Shown piece by piece: positions 17,207-25,266 of a DNA stretch of 64,000 bases. The stretch is from assembly GCA_034439975.1 (NCBI GenBank), contig JAWXBK010000041.1:1-64000 (forward strand), given 5' to 3'. Below the pieces are notes generated by a model. The model was not told the DNA's origin, searched no databases, and saw only the letters and a list, made by a program, of their open reading frames with translations. Each line of letters opens with the position of its first letter. The stretch's first letter is position 1. Origin of the DNA: JAWXBK01 sp034439975 (GTDB taxonomy: Bacteria > Pseudomonadota > Alphaproteobacteria > Dongiales > Dongiaceae). Both the position numbers and the translations under genes were made by a program.

Positions 17207-17631
17207 CCTGCTCTCTTGATGGGCGCGACCGGCACGATCGCGCTGCGGTCACGAAAAGTCTTCCGTGGCGCAGCAGGGCCCGTCGGCTGCGGTTTTGTGA
17301 TTTCGCTGGCAGCGAAGGCCAATGCGCCGTCGGTGAGGCGCTCGGTGGCGATTTCAGCGAATGAACTCCCATCGGGCCCGAGCATGGCTTCGGCGCCGGT
17401 GAACGCTTGCCAGCGCCGGACGGCCACGTCGACGTAAAGGGGATCCAGTTCCATCCCGGCGCAGACCCGCTTCGTCGTCTCGGCGGCGATCACCGTCGTG
17501 CCGCTGCCTAGAAACGGGTCGTAGATCGCCTGACCCGGGCTGCTGTTGTTCAGGATCGGCCGGCGCATGCATTCAACGGGCTTCTGCGTGCCGATCGAGC
17601 CGCAATAGAAGAGGCTGCGAGGTCTGACCAC
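17203..17631 (-). pseudogene. C-terminal remnant of a phage-type DNA methyltransferase
   Basis: The 142 residues start inside the catalytic domain. The early TQKPVECMRRPI and the motif DPFLGSGTT (SAM binding) are the C-terminal half of an N4/N6 adenine/cytosine DNA methylase of the kind fused to ParB-like domains in prophages. The target-recognition half and the upstream region are missing; the frame closes a few codons upstream of the GTG at 17631. The sequence then switches at about 17600-17640 to an opposite-strand helicase remnant. This is a deletion or recombination scar. Confidence 0.75.
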
Positions 17632-17772
17632 GCAGAGTTACCGGGTACAAAGACTTGGGAGCACAATGCTGGCAATGACAGTAACGCCAATGATCGTATC
17701 CGCGACGAAGAGGAACTCAGCGAAGCAGGCGAACGGGATAACGACGATTTCGACAGTAACTTAGATGAGACT

Positions 17773-18321
17773 TTGTCCAACCGCAGCGCCCGAGGTAGCT
17801 CGGATTCACCGGCGACCAGCGGGACTGCGCGAGCAATGACTGCCCTTGGGGCTTCGTGCGACCCGGACCGCTTCTATGAAGCGGCATATGGTTCACAGTT
17901 AAAGGTCTTGGCAGCGGCCATGATCGATGCTGAGGGGCCTATAACGTTTAAAAGGTTATGCGACCGGATCGCACGGGCACATGGATTCCAGCGGACTGGG
18001 CGGCAGATTCGTAGCACCGTTTGGGCGGCCTGCAGGCGCCTGCGTACTAATGTTGCAACACCAGATGGTCACAAAGTTTTCTGGCCAAACGGCGTGCCAC
18101 CCCAGGATTTGACAAGTTACCGAGGCCTCGGGATCGAGGGCGAACGACGGGAGTGGCGCGAGGTTCCCTTTCCAGAAAAGCTCTGGCTCGTGCAAAAAAT
18201 ATTGGAACGTAGAAGTAACGACCCGATCCGGACATTAGCCGAAGAGATCGGAGTCACACGCGTCACCACGCAGTTCCGGATCGAGATCGAGAAACTTATA
18301 CGACACCTTGATCGCGGTTAG
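17773..18321 (+). pseudogene. C-terminal (DUF3320-like) fragment of a large helicase
   Basis: The 182-residue reading frame contains IDAEGPITFKRLCDRIARAHG followed by RTGRQIRS. This is the pattern of the DUF3320 domain that ends large DUF4011-type superfamily I helicases. The body of such proteins (over 1,000 residues) is absent. The frame stays open upstream to 17512 without a convincing start, and the TTG at 17773 is only the first possible one. The acidic linker (DERDNDDFDSN-like) before the domain fits the junction found in these helicases. It is a remnant left by a deletion that joined it to the methylase fragment. Confidence 0.6.
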
Positions 18322-18383
18322 ATTCGGAAAACAGGGATAGTTAGATCAGATTGCGCAAGGTCGCGGTGCAAGTCTTTCATCCG

Positions 18384-18414
18384 CAGACGGCATAACGCCG
18401 TCTGACTTTTGTTT
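18384..18414 (+). terminator. Intrinsic terminator after the helicase remnant
   Basis: An 8-base stem CAGACGGC/GCCGTCTG with a 5-base loop is followed by ACTTTTGTTT. It lies 63 bases past the stop codon of the helicase remnant and would end that transcript. Confidence 0.6.
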
Positions 18415-18671
18415 CGGTCTAAGTATCTGTCGCTGCGCGATGCAGTCTTCGAAAAATAGTGTGTTTCGACACTGGAACGTGAGCGATTTCGATAACTTAG
18501 AATCCGTTCTACCCTAGCAAGGTCCAAAGCCGCAGAGAAAATCCGTCTATGGAGAAGACTCTAAGGCAACTCATGAAGAGGATCAGTCCATAGGTAATCG
18601 CAACAATTCCCGCCGATCCGCGCGATGCCAGGCTGCCTGAACCAGCTAGAGAATGACGGGCTATAGGGAGT
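18415..18671. other. Non-coding gap between helicase remnant and tRNA-Ser
   Basis: This 257-base stretch abuts the 3' end of tRNA-Ser. I see no gene, no integrase remnant and no second copy of the tRNA 3' end in it. It is the expected position of an island attachment junction. Confidence 0.5.
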
Positions 18672-18761
18672 TGGCGGACGGGGGGAGATTCGAACTCCCG
18701 ATACCCTTGCAGGTATGCCGCATTTCGAGTGCGGTGCATTCAACCGCTCTGCCACCCGTCC
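18672..18761 (-). tRNA. tRNA-Ser (anticodon CGA)
   Basis: This 90-base gene on the minus strand has acceptor GGACGGG paired with CCCGTCC, an encoded CCA end, and an anticodon stem CCGCA/TGCGG holding loop CTCGAAA. The anticodon is therefore CGA. It also has the long variable arm typical of tRNA-Ser (ATACC/GGTAT) and a normal T arm (GGGAG TTCGAAT CTCCC). Its 3' end faces the phage and helicase remnants at 16.7-18.3 kb, the usual arrangement when an integrating element uses a tRNA gene. Confidence 0.97.
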
Positions 18762-19085
18762 GCAGGCTCTTCGGCATGATCCCGGCCGACATGGTTGTCG
18801 TCGGCGCGGGTGAACGGACACCAGCGAACCGGCGTTCAACCGATCGAGGGGCCGCCCTTTCGAAGCGGCGCGGACCCTAACGAATTAGCTCCCGGTGGAC
18901 AAGCAGTACCGGCCGCCCTGTTCCCCTTCTTGGGCTGGTCTTGAGCCTGTTTTTGGTCACATTCTCCGGCGCGTTCTCAGCAGCTCCCGCCGCATCGGCC
19001 GCGCGGGCTTGCCGGCAGCGGCGCGGCCCTGCGATATCCCTTGTGCCACCGCCGCACCCCGATTTGCCCCGACCGGAGAGCTCCC
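18762..19085. other. Intergenic region, no gene supported
   Basis: These 324 bases hold the promoter of the leftward tRNA-Ser and the leader of the rightward SDR gene. Short frames exist on both strands, but none has both a ribosome-binding site and a recognisable product. No structured RNA was recognised. Confidence 0.4.
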
Positions 19086-19856
19086 ATGCCAACCGCAAGA
19101 ACCGCCGCTTCCGAGCGTCCCCTCGCCGGCCGCCGCGCCCTGGTCACGGGTGCCGGCAGCGGCATCGGCCGCGCCACCGCCCGCCTGCTCGCATCGGCCG
19201 GTGTGCGCGTCATCGTGCAGGATATCGATGCGGGCCGCACCGATGCGGTCGCGCGCGAGATCGCAACCGCGGGCGGCATCGCCGAGCCTGCCGCCTGCGA
19301 CGTGGCCGACGAAGCGGCATTGCGTCGCGCGGTCGATGCCGGCCCCGCCGTCACGCTGCTGGTCAACAATGCCGGCGTCGGCAGCCCCGATCGCACGATC
19401 GAGGCGATCGACCGCGCCTCGTGGCAACGCATGTTCGACTGCCATGTCTGGGGTGCGCTCGCCGCGACGCGCGCCGTCGTCGCTGGCATGAAGGACGAGC
19501 GCTTCGGGCGCATCGTCAACATCGCGTCCAATCGCGGCCAGGTCGGCTGGTCCGACGGGTCGCATTACAACGCGGCAAAATCGGCGCTGATCGGTTTCGC
19601 CAAATCCTGGGCGCGCGAACTGGCACCGCACGGGATCCTGGTCAACGCGATCGCACCGGGCGTCGTGCGCACCGCGATGACGTTGCGTCATGGCGAAGCG
19701 GCCATCCAGGAAGAGGCCGATCTTAATCTGCTGAAGCGCGCCGCCGAGCCGGAAGAGATCGCTGCGGTCGTGCGCTTCCTGATGGAGCCGACCGGAAACT
19801 TCATGACCGGGCAGGTTCTCTGCCCGAATGGCGGCGATCCGGTTGTCGGAATCTGA
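19086..19856 (+). CDS. SDR family NAD(P)-dependent oxidoreductase
   Basis: This 256-residue short-chain dehydrogenase/reductase has a cofactor motif of the TGxxxGIG type (TGAGSGIGRAT), the NNAG motif (LLVNNAGVG) and the active-site Y-x3-K in SHYNAAKSA, preceded by the IASN strand. The start at 19086 is chosen because GGAG lies just upstream; the frame opens at 19041 without support. FabG-like enzymes and sugar or steroid dehydrogenases share these features, so the substrate is open. A second SDR gene is at 40494. Confidence 0.9.
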   Translation: MPTARTAASERPLAGRRALVTGAGSGIGRATARLLASAGVRVIVQDIDAGRTDAVAREIATAGGIAEPAACDVADEAALRRAVDAGPAVTLLVNNAGVGSPDRTIEAIDRASWQRMFDCHVWGALAATRAVVAGMKDERFGRIVNIASNRGQVGWSDGSHYNAAKSALIGFAKSWARELAPHGILVNAIAPGVVRTAMTLRHGEAAIQEEADLNLLKRAAEPEEIAAVVRFLMEPTGNFMTGQVLCPNGGDPVVGI

Positions 19857-19928
19857 TGGGCGAATTCGGCTGGGGAATCCGACCGGCGCTGCCTTGCGTC
19901 GGGCGCATCGCGACGCCACTCTAGCGCC

Positions 19929-21008
19929 ATGCAATTCGACTGGCCGCATCTGCCGACCATTCCAGTCCACGATCTGACGCAGGCGGGCGCCGCCGGCATG
20001 GCGGCACTGGCTGCCGCCGAGCCCGCGCGCATGGGCGATCTCGTCGGCATCGGCGAGGCCACTTATCCGGCCTGGCTGCTCGATTTCGGCGATCGCCGCT
20101 CGTGCCGCTGGCTCAGGAAACAGCACAATCCCTATCTCGGCGAGCTCGACCGGATCGCGGCCAGCGGCCTGCCGGCACGCGGCCTCTATATGCTCAATCT
20201 CTCCTACGAATGGGGCTGCACAACGGGTGCGGGCCTTTCGCCCTCGGCCGATGTGCCGCACATGCTGCGCACGCTCGACTGGCCGTTGGCGGGCCTCGGT
20301 CGCAATCTGGTCGTCGCCAAACTCGCTAGCGAACATGGCGCCTGGCTCAATCTGACCTGGCCCGGATTCGTCGGATCGCTGACCGGCCTTGCACCGGGAC
20401 GGTTTGCCGCCGCGTTCAATCAGCCGCCGATGCGCAGGCGGCTCGGCTGGCTCGGCCCCGACTGGCTGATCGAACGGTTGCGCATCGGGACCAGCCGCGC
20501 TTTGCCACCCGCGCATCTGCTGCGCCTCGTTTTCGAAACCTGCGCCGATTTCGCGGCGGCAAAACGCATGCTCAGCGAAACGCCGATCGCGATGCGCGCC
20601 TTCTTCGTTTTGTGCGGCACCAAACCGGGCGAGATCGCGGTCATCGAGCGCACCGAGACGCGCGCCTACGAGCATACGGAAGAAGAAGACAGCGCGCGCT
20701 GCGCTGCCAATCATTGGGTCGCAGCCGCGCTCGGCGGTCGGCAGCGCAGCCAGTGGAGCGAAGATCGCCGCCGCGCCATGCTGGCGGAACTGAACGGGGG
20801 GCGGCGGGAGTTCGCCTGGCTGGTACCGCCAGTGTTGAACGAGCTCACGCGGCTTGCCGCCGAAATGGAACCGGCGAGCGGCCGATTGCTGCTGCAGGGG
20901 TTCGAAGCCGACGGGCCGGCAACGCGCGTGCTGCGGCTCGATTGCTCGAGCGATACGCCGGACAGCAACCAGGGGAACCATGAGTTCGATCGCCGCCGGC
21001 GCGCCTGA
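19929..21008 (+). CDS. Ntn-hydrolase, linear amide C-N hydrolase/acid ceramidase-like
   Basis: This 359-residue protein resembles the Ntn hydrolases that break linear amide bonds (acid ceramidase, NAAA and bile-salt hydrolase relatives). The likely nucleophile is the cysteine in YEWGCTTGAG near residue 98, followed by the family's RTLDWP and a later ANHWV that could supply the active-site asparagine. Such enzymes are made as precursors that cut themselves before the cysteine, consistent with the roughly 97 residues before it. No signal peptide is seen, which is unusual for acid-ceramidase types. It overlaps the DMT transporter gene by 29 bases. The substrate is unknown. Confidence 0.68.
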   Translation: MQFDWPHLPTIPVHDLTQAGAAGMAALAAAEPARMGDLVGIGEATYPAWLLDFGDRRSCRWLRKQHNPYLGELDRIAASGLPARGLYMLNLSYEWGCTTGAGLSPSADVPHMLRTLDWPLAGLGRNLVVAKLASEHGAWLNLTWPGFVGSLTGLAPGRFAAAFNQPPMRRRLGWLGPDWLIERLRIGTSRALPPAHLLRLVFETCADFAAAKRMLSETPIAMRAFFVLCGTKPGEIAVIERTETRAYEHTEEEDSARCAANHWVAAALGGRQRSQWSEDRRRAMLAELNGGRREFAWLVPPVLNELTRLAAEMEPASGRLLLQGFEADGPATRVLRLDCSSDTPDSNQGNHEFDRRRRA

Positions 21009-21993
21009 TTCTGCCGCGAAGCGTCGCGGCAATTTTCTCGGCCTCTTCGCCATCATGCTCTGGTCGGTCTGGGCACCGCTGATGGTGGCGGGCGGCGCGA
21101 TGCCGCCGTTCCTCTTCATCGCCACCGCCTTCACCTCGGCATCCGTTGTGATGCTCTCGCGCCGCGTCATCCTGCGGCGCGGCTTCAGCGATCTCTGGCG
21201 CATACCGCTTCCGACGCTCGCGCTTGGATTCGCGGGGCTGTGGGGCTCCAACGTCGTGTTCAGCGTCGCGCTGCGGCTCGGCGCCGAGCCGGTCTCCGCG
21301 ACCATCGTGTCGCACACCTGGCCGATCATGATGGTCGCCGTCATACTCGCCTTGCGCATCTCCCGCGGCACGATCTGGGATTTGTTCGCGCTTGCCTTCG
21401 GATTTGCCGGCCTCGTCTCGGTCGCGACCAGCGATGGCGGCTTTACGTTTCATATCGGGCTCGCGCTGGCGCTCGTCAGCGGTTTTCTCTGGGCGTTCTA
21501 TTCAGGCGCGCGCACCAAGGTTCCGGCGGGACCGCCCGACGCGCTGACCGCCTTTGCGGTGACCGCGGCGGTTGCGTCCTGGATTGGTCATTTCGTCCTG
21601 GGCGAACCGTTCGCGGCCGTGCCGCATCACGTGCTCATCGCCGTCGCCGTCGGCGTTCTGCCGATGGGCATTGCCAATGCGCTCTGGGATATTTCGATGC
21701 GCCGCGGCGATCCGGTGACGATCGCAGCCTTGAGCTTTCTCGAGCCAATCGCCGCGACCGCGATCATCCTGATCATGCTGGCGCAATGGCCGAACCCGGG
21801 CGATGTACTCGGCCTTGCCCTCGTTTTGACCGGGGTGGCGCTCAGCACGATCGGCCAGAGGCGGCGGCGCGATGCCGCAGCCCGACCCGCAGTCCCCCTC
21901 AAGCCCCCGGTCGGACCGGCACCGCATATGCCGGAAACCCGGCCGGCCCCCGCCGTGGAGCCGTACCGGGAGGGCCCGCCGGGCTCCGGTTAG
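20980..21993 (+). CDS. DMT-superfamily (EamA) transporter
   Basis: This 337-residue inner-membrane protein has two EamA repeats, about ten hydrophobic helices, typical of drug/metabolite exporters. The start at 20980 (MSSIAAGAP) has AGGGG six bases upstream and overlaps the end of the Ntn-hydrolase gene, indicating coupled translation. An upstream ATG at 20854 would give a non-membrane, Cys/Arg-rich leader and is rejected. The C-terminal 40 residues are Pro-rich and probably cytoplasmic. The coupling suggests export of a product of the hydrolase, but this is inference. Confidence 0.87.
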   Translation: MSSIAAGAPDSAAKRRGNFLGLFAIMLWSVWAPLMVAGGAMPPFLFIATAFTSASVVMLSRRVILRRGFSDLWRIPLPTLALGFAGLWGSNVVFSVALRLGAEPVSATIVSHTWPIMMVAVILALRISRGTIWDLFALAFGFAGLVSVATSDGGFTFHIGLALALVSGFLWAFYSGARTKVPAGPPDALTAFAVTAAVASWIGHFVLGEPFAAVPHHVLIAVAVGVLPMGIANALWDISMRRGDPVTIAALSFLEPIAATAIILIMLAQWPNPGDVLGLALVLTGVALSTIGQRRRRDAAARPAVPLKPPVGPAPHMPETRPAPAVEPYREGPPGSG

Positions 21994-22016
21994 GGCCCAT
22001 CGGGGGCTGCAAAAGA

Positions 22017-22036
22017 GCCGGTAAACCGGCCCTTTC
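22017..22036. terminator. Weak hairpin after the DMT transporter gene
   Basis: A short GCCGG/CCGGC stem with a TAAA loop is followed by CCCTTTCCC on the plus strand and by CTCTTTT on the minus strand. It separates the transporter gene from the rplU promoter; strength is uncertain. Confidence 0.3.
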
Positions 22037-22039
22037 CCG

Positions 22040-22067
22040 TTGACAGCCGTACCGCCATCGCTATAGT
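22040..22067 (+). promoter_or_regulatory. Sigma-70 promoter of rplU-rpmA
   Basis: A perfect -35 hexamer TTGACA (22040-22045) is separated by 16 bases from TATAGT (22062-22067). Transcription should start near 22075, leaving a leader of about 95 bases before rplU. Confidence 0.8.
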
Positions 22068-22168
22068 GCCGCGTCTCGCCCAGGAAAGTGGGGCGAAATC
22101 CAATCTTTACAGATGCTTAGGGCCGCTTCGGCGGTTTGAAATAGGGCCGCCCCGGCGGCAGGGAAATC

Positions 22169-22741
22169 ATGTACGCAGTCATCCGCACCGGCGGCAAGCA
22201 ATACAAGGTCACCAAAGACGACGTGATCCGCATCGAGCGCCGCGAAGCCGGCAAGGATGGGTTGATCCGTTTCGAAGAGGTGCTGCTGCTCGGCGACGGC
22301 GACAAGTCGACAATCGGAGCGCCGCTGATTTCCGGCGCCGTCGTTGCCGGTGCGCTGCTCGATGAAATTCGCGCCGACAAGGTCATCATCTTCAAGAAGA
22401 AGCGCCGCCAGAATTATCGCCGCAAGAAGGGTCATCGCCAGGAACTGGCGCTGGTCCAGATCGTCGACATCCTGACCGACGGCAAGGCACCGGACGACAA
22501 GGCCGTCACGGCTGCGATCGAGGCCTATCGCGCGAAGCAGACGAAGAACCGGGATAAGATCGACGCCGACGAAAAGAAGACGGCCGTGAAGAAGGCGCCG
22601 GCGAAGAAGGCTGCTGCCAAGACCAAGACGAAGACCAAGGCTGCGCCGAAGAGCGCCGCCCAGGGCACAGAAAAGAAGACCACGACCAAGAGCGCCACCA
22701 AGAAGACCGCGGCCAAGAAGCCGGCCGCGAAGAAGAAGTAA
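22169..22741 (+). CDS. rplU: 50S ribosomal protein L21 with long basic tail
   Basis: The first 103 residues are ordinary L21 (MYAVIRTGGKQYKV start; KKKRRQNYRRKKGHRQ basic RNA-binding stretch). They are followed by a spacer and a tail of roughly 65 residues made of Lys/Ala/Thr repeats (KKAPAKKAAAKTKTK-like), giving 190 residues against about 105 in most bacteria. Extended L21 tails occur in several alphaproteobacteria. The tail resembles histone H1 and SWIB-like tails and should be unstructured and rRNA- or DNA-binding. It is the first gene of the rplU-rpmA transcript, under the strong promoter at 22040. Confidence 0.96.
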   Translation: MYAVIRTGGKQYKVTKDDVIRIERREAGKDGLIRFEEVLLLGDGDKSTIGAPLISGAVVAGALLDEIRADKVIIFKKKRRQNYRRKKGHRQELALVQIVDILTDGKAPDDKAVTAAIEAYRAKQTKNRDKIDADEKKTAVKKAPAKKAAAKTKTKTKAAPKSAAQGTEKKTTTKSATKKTAAKKPAAKKK

Positions 22742-22753
22742 GGAGCCCCTCCG

Positions 22754-23014
22754 ATGGCACATAAAAAAGCAGGCGGCAGTTCGCGCAACGGGCGCGATAC
22801 GGCGGGCCGCCGTCTCGGCGTCAAGAAGTTCGGCGGCCAGGCCGTCATCCCGGGCAACATCATCATTCGCCAGCGCGGCACCAAGTATCACCCGGGCACC
22901 AATGTCGGCATCGGCAAGGATCACACCATCTTCGCGCTGACCGAGGGACGGGTTTCGTTTCATCGCGGCCATCGCGATCGGGTGTTTGTTTCGGTGGAGC
23001 AGCCGCAGAGCTGA
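22754..23014 (+). CDS. rpmA: 50S ribosomal protein L27
   Basis: This 86-residue L27 begins MAHKKAGGSSRNGRD, with the N-terminal tail that reaches the peptidyl-transferase centre. No extra N-terminal cleavage peptide of the Firmicutes type is present. It starts 12 bases after rplU. A strong intrinsic terminator follows, separating it from obgE. Confidence 0.98.
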   Translation: MAHKKAGGSSRNGRDTAGRRLGVKKFGGQAVIPGNIIIRQRGTKYHPGTNVGIGKDHTIFALTEGRVSFHRGHRDRVFVSVEQPQS

Positions 23015-23053
23015 CGCTAACGCGTCGCCGCCGCTCTACCGGCAACGGATGAG

Positions 23054-23086
23054 AAGGGGAACGGCGGCGCCGTTCCCCTTTTTTCT
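23054..23086 (+). terminator. Strong intrinsic terminator after rpmA
   Basis: A 12-base perfect stem (AAGGGGAACGGC paired with GCCGTTCCCCTT) with a 3-base loop runs straight into a T-rich tail (TTTTTTCTT). It ends the ribosomal-protein transcript 15 bases before obgE, so obgE is transcribed by read-through or from an internal promoter. Confidence 0.88.
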
Positions 23087-23101
23087 TGCCCGGATCCGGC
23101 G

Positions 23102-24136
23102 ATGAAGTTTCTCGACGAAGCAAAGATTTTCATAAAAAGCGGCGACGGCGGTGCCGGCGCCGTCAGCTTTCGCCGTGAGAAATTCATCGAGTTCGGCGGA
23201 CCCGATGGCGGCGATGGCGGCCGCGGCGGCGACATCGTTGTCGTCGCCATGGATGGCCTCAACACGCTGATCGACTATCGCTACCAGCAGCATTTCAAGG
23301 CACAGCGCGGCCATCACGGCATGGGGCGCAATCGCAGCGGACCCGCCGGTGAAGGCATCGAGCTGCGCGTGCCGACCGGCACGCAGATTCTCGACGAAGA
23401 CAAGGAAACCGTAATCGCCGATCTGAGCAAGCCGGGCGATCGCCTGACGCTCTGCCGCGGCGGCGATGGCGGGCGCGGCAATACCGCGTTCAAATCCTCG
23501 ACCAATCGCGCGCCGCGCCGATTCGAACCCGGCTGGCCGGGCGAGGAACGCTGGGTCTGGCTGCGTCTGAAGCTGATCGCCGATGCCGGCCTCGTCGGTC
23601 TGCCCAATGCCGGCAAATCGACTTTTCTGGCCGCGGTCAGCCGCGCGAAGCCGAAGATCGCCGATTACCCTTTCACCACACTGCACCCGCAGCTCGGCGT
23701 GGTCCGCTCCGACAGCAACGAGTTCGTGCTTGCCGATATTCCCGGCCTCATCGAAGGCGCGCATCAGGGCGCCGGCCTTGGCGATCGGTTCCTCGGCCAT
23801 GTCGAGCGCTGTCGCGTACTGATCCATCTGGTCGACGGCACAGCCGACGATGTCGTCGCGAACTGGCGCACCGTGCGCGGCGAACTCGCTGCCTATGGCG
23901 GCGGACTTTCGGACAAACTCGAACTGCTCACTCTTAACAAGATCGACGCGCTCGACGACGAGACGATCGAGGCGCGCGCCGCCGAACTCTCTGAGGCAGC
24001 CGGTGTCACCGTGCACCGGATTTCCGGCGTCGCCGGTACCGGCATTGTCGAACTGCTGCGCCGTGCCTGGACGGCCATCGAGGAAGCGCGCATCGAAGAG
24101 CGTCGCCTCGAAGAAGAGACAATGATCCGGCCATGA
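23102..24136 (+). CDS. obgE: GTPase ObgE/CgtA
   Basis: This 344-residue Obg GTPase is required for late 50S subunit assembly and stress control. The glycine-rich Obg fold covers residues 1-158 (GDGGAGAVSFRREK, GGPDGGDGG). The G domain has G1 GLPNAGKST, the G2 segment around PFTTLHPQ, G3 DIPGLIEGA and G4 LNKID. It lacks a long C-terminal domain, as is common in alphaproteobacteria. It overlaps proB by four bases (ATGA) and starts the obgE-proB-proA run. Confidence 0.97.
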   Translation: MKFLDEAKIFIKSGDGGAGAVSFRREKFIEFGGPDGGDGGRGGDIVVVAMDGLNTLIDYRYQQHFKAQRGHHGMGRNRSGPAGEGIELRVPTGTQILDEDKETVIADLSKPGDRLTLCRGGDGGRGNTAFKSSTNRAPRRFEPGWPGEERWVWLRLKLIADAGLVGLPNAGKSTFLAAVSRAKPKIADYPFTTLHPQLGVVRSDSNEFVLADIPGLIEGAHQGAGLGDRFLGHVERCRVLIHLVDGTADDVVANWRTVRGELAAYGGGLSDKLELLTLNKIDALDDETIEARAAELSEAAGVTVHRISGVAGTGIVELLRRAWTAIEEARIEERRLEEETMIRP

Positions 24137-25266
24137 GCGCGCGCGGCAAACCCGGGCTCGCCGGCGCGAAGCGGCTGATCGTCAAGATCGGTTCGGCGCT
24201 CCTGGTCGAGCAGGAAAGCGGCGCGATCCATCGCAAGTGGCTCGATGCACTCGCCGACGATGTCGCCGCGTTGCGCGCGAAGGGTACCGAGATCGTCATC
24301 GTCTCGTCGGGTGCGATTGCCGTCGGCCGTCGCCATCTCGGCTTGACCCATCAGCGCCTCAAGCTCGAGGAAAAACAGGCGGCTGCCGCGACCGGCCAGA
24401 TCCGTCTTGCGCATGCCTATCAGGAAACGCTCGCGCGGCACGGCATCACGGTCGCGCAGGTGCTGCTCACGATCGAGGACACCGAAGCACGGCGACGCCA
24501 TCTCAATGCGCGCTCGACCATCGCAGCCTTGCTCAAGCTCGGCGTCGTACCGGTTATCAACGAGAACGACACCGTCGCAACCAGCGAGATCCGCTTCGGC
24601 GACAATGACCGGCTCGCCGCGCGCGTCGCCGCGATGATCCTCGCCGATGCGCTGGTGCTGCTTTCCGACATCGACGGGCTCTACACCGCCGATCCCAAGC
24701 GCGATTCCAAAGCCGAACTTGTGCCGGTCGTCGATGCGATCACGCCGGCGATCGAAGCGATGGCCGGCGAAGCGCTGCCCGGTTACAGCTCGGGCGGCAT
24801 GGTGACCAAACTCGCCGCCGCGCGCATCGCGACCCATGCCGGTTGCCGCATGGCGATCGCCGATGGCAGGCGTTTGAATCCACTGGCCGCCCTGGCGAAA
24901 GGCGGTCGCGCCACTTGGTTCATGCCGCAGATGCAGCCGATGGCCGCGCGCAAGCAATGGATCGCAGGCGCGCTGAGACCGGTCGGTACCCTGACGGTCG
25001 ACGACGGGGCCTGCGCGGCCCTCGAAGCAGGCAAGAGCCTGTTGCCCGCCGGCATCGTCGCTGTCGCCGGTCCCTTCGAGCGCGGCGATGCGGTCATCGT
25101 CGCCGACAAGATCGGCCGCGAGATCGCACGCGGTCTTTCAGCCTATTCGGCCGCCGATGCCGAGCGCATCCGCGGCCATAAATCCCGTGAAATCGAGGCG
25201 GTCCTGGGTTACCGTGGCCGCGACGAAATGATCCATCGCGACGATCTGGTGCTGACCCGGCCATGA
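24133..25266 (+). CDS. proB: Glutamate 5-kinase
   Basis: This 377-residue enzyme makes gamma-glutamyl phosphate, the first step of proline synthesis. The amino acid kinase domain (VKIGSALLV, IVSSGAIAVG, INENDTV, LSDIDGLYT) spans about residues 10-255. The C-terminal PUA domain (about 280-365) is the usual place of regulation. It overlaps obgE and proA by four bases each, so the three are translationally coupled. Confidence 0.97.
   Translation: MSARGKPGLAGAKRLIVKIGSALLVEQESGAIHRKWLDALADDVAALRAKGTEIVIVSSGAIAVGRRHLGLTHQRLKLEEKQAAAATGQIRLAHAYQETLARHGITVAQVLLTIEDTEARRRHLNARSTIAALLKLGVVPVINENDTVATSEIRFGDNDRLAARVAAMILADALVLLSDIDGLYTADPKRDSKAELVPVVDAITPAIEAMAGEALPGYSSGGMVTKLAAARIATHAGCRMAIADGRRLNPLAALAKGGRATWFMPQMQPMAARKQWIAGALRPVGTLTVDDGACAALEAGKSLLPAGIVAVAGPFERGDAVIVADKIGREIARGLSAYSAADAERIRGHKSREIEAVLGYRGRDEMIHRDDLVLTRP

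Noticed and set aside
1..18671. A second copy of the tRNA-Ser 3' end as an attachment site
   Set aside because: I found no stretch matching the tRNA's last 20 bases in the island by eye. A proper search of this and neighbouring sequence would be needed.
18877..19098. A 73-codon minus-strand frame beside tRNA-Ser
   Set aside because: The C-terminal half looks non-random, but there is no convincing ribosome-binding site and I cannot name a family. It was left out.
18957..21371. An 804-codon open frame on the minus strand
   Set aside because: It lies antisense to the SDR, Ntn-hydrolase and DMT genes, all of which have recognisable products. Its translation is a low-complexity Arg/Ala/Gly mix with no known domain. 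It results from high-GC codon use.
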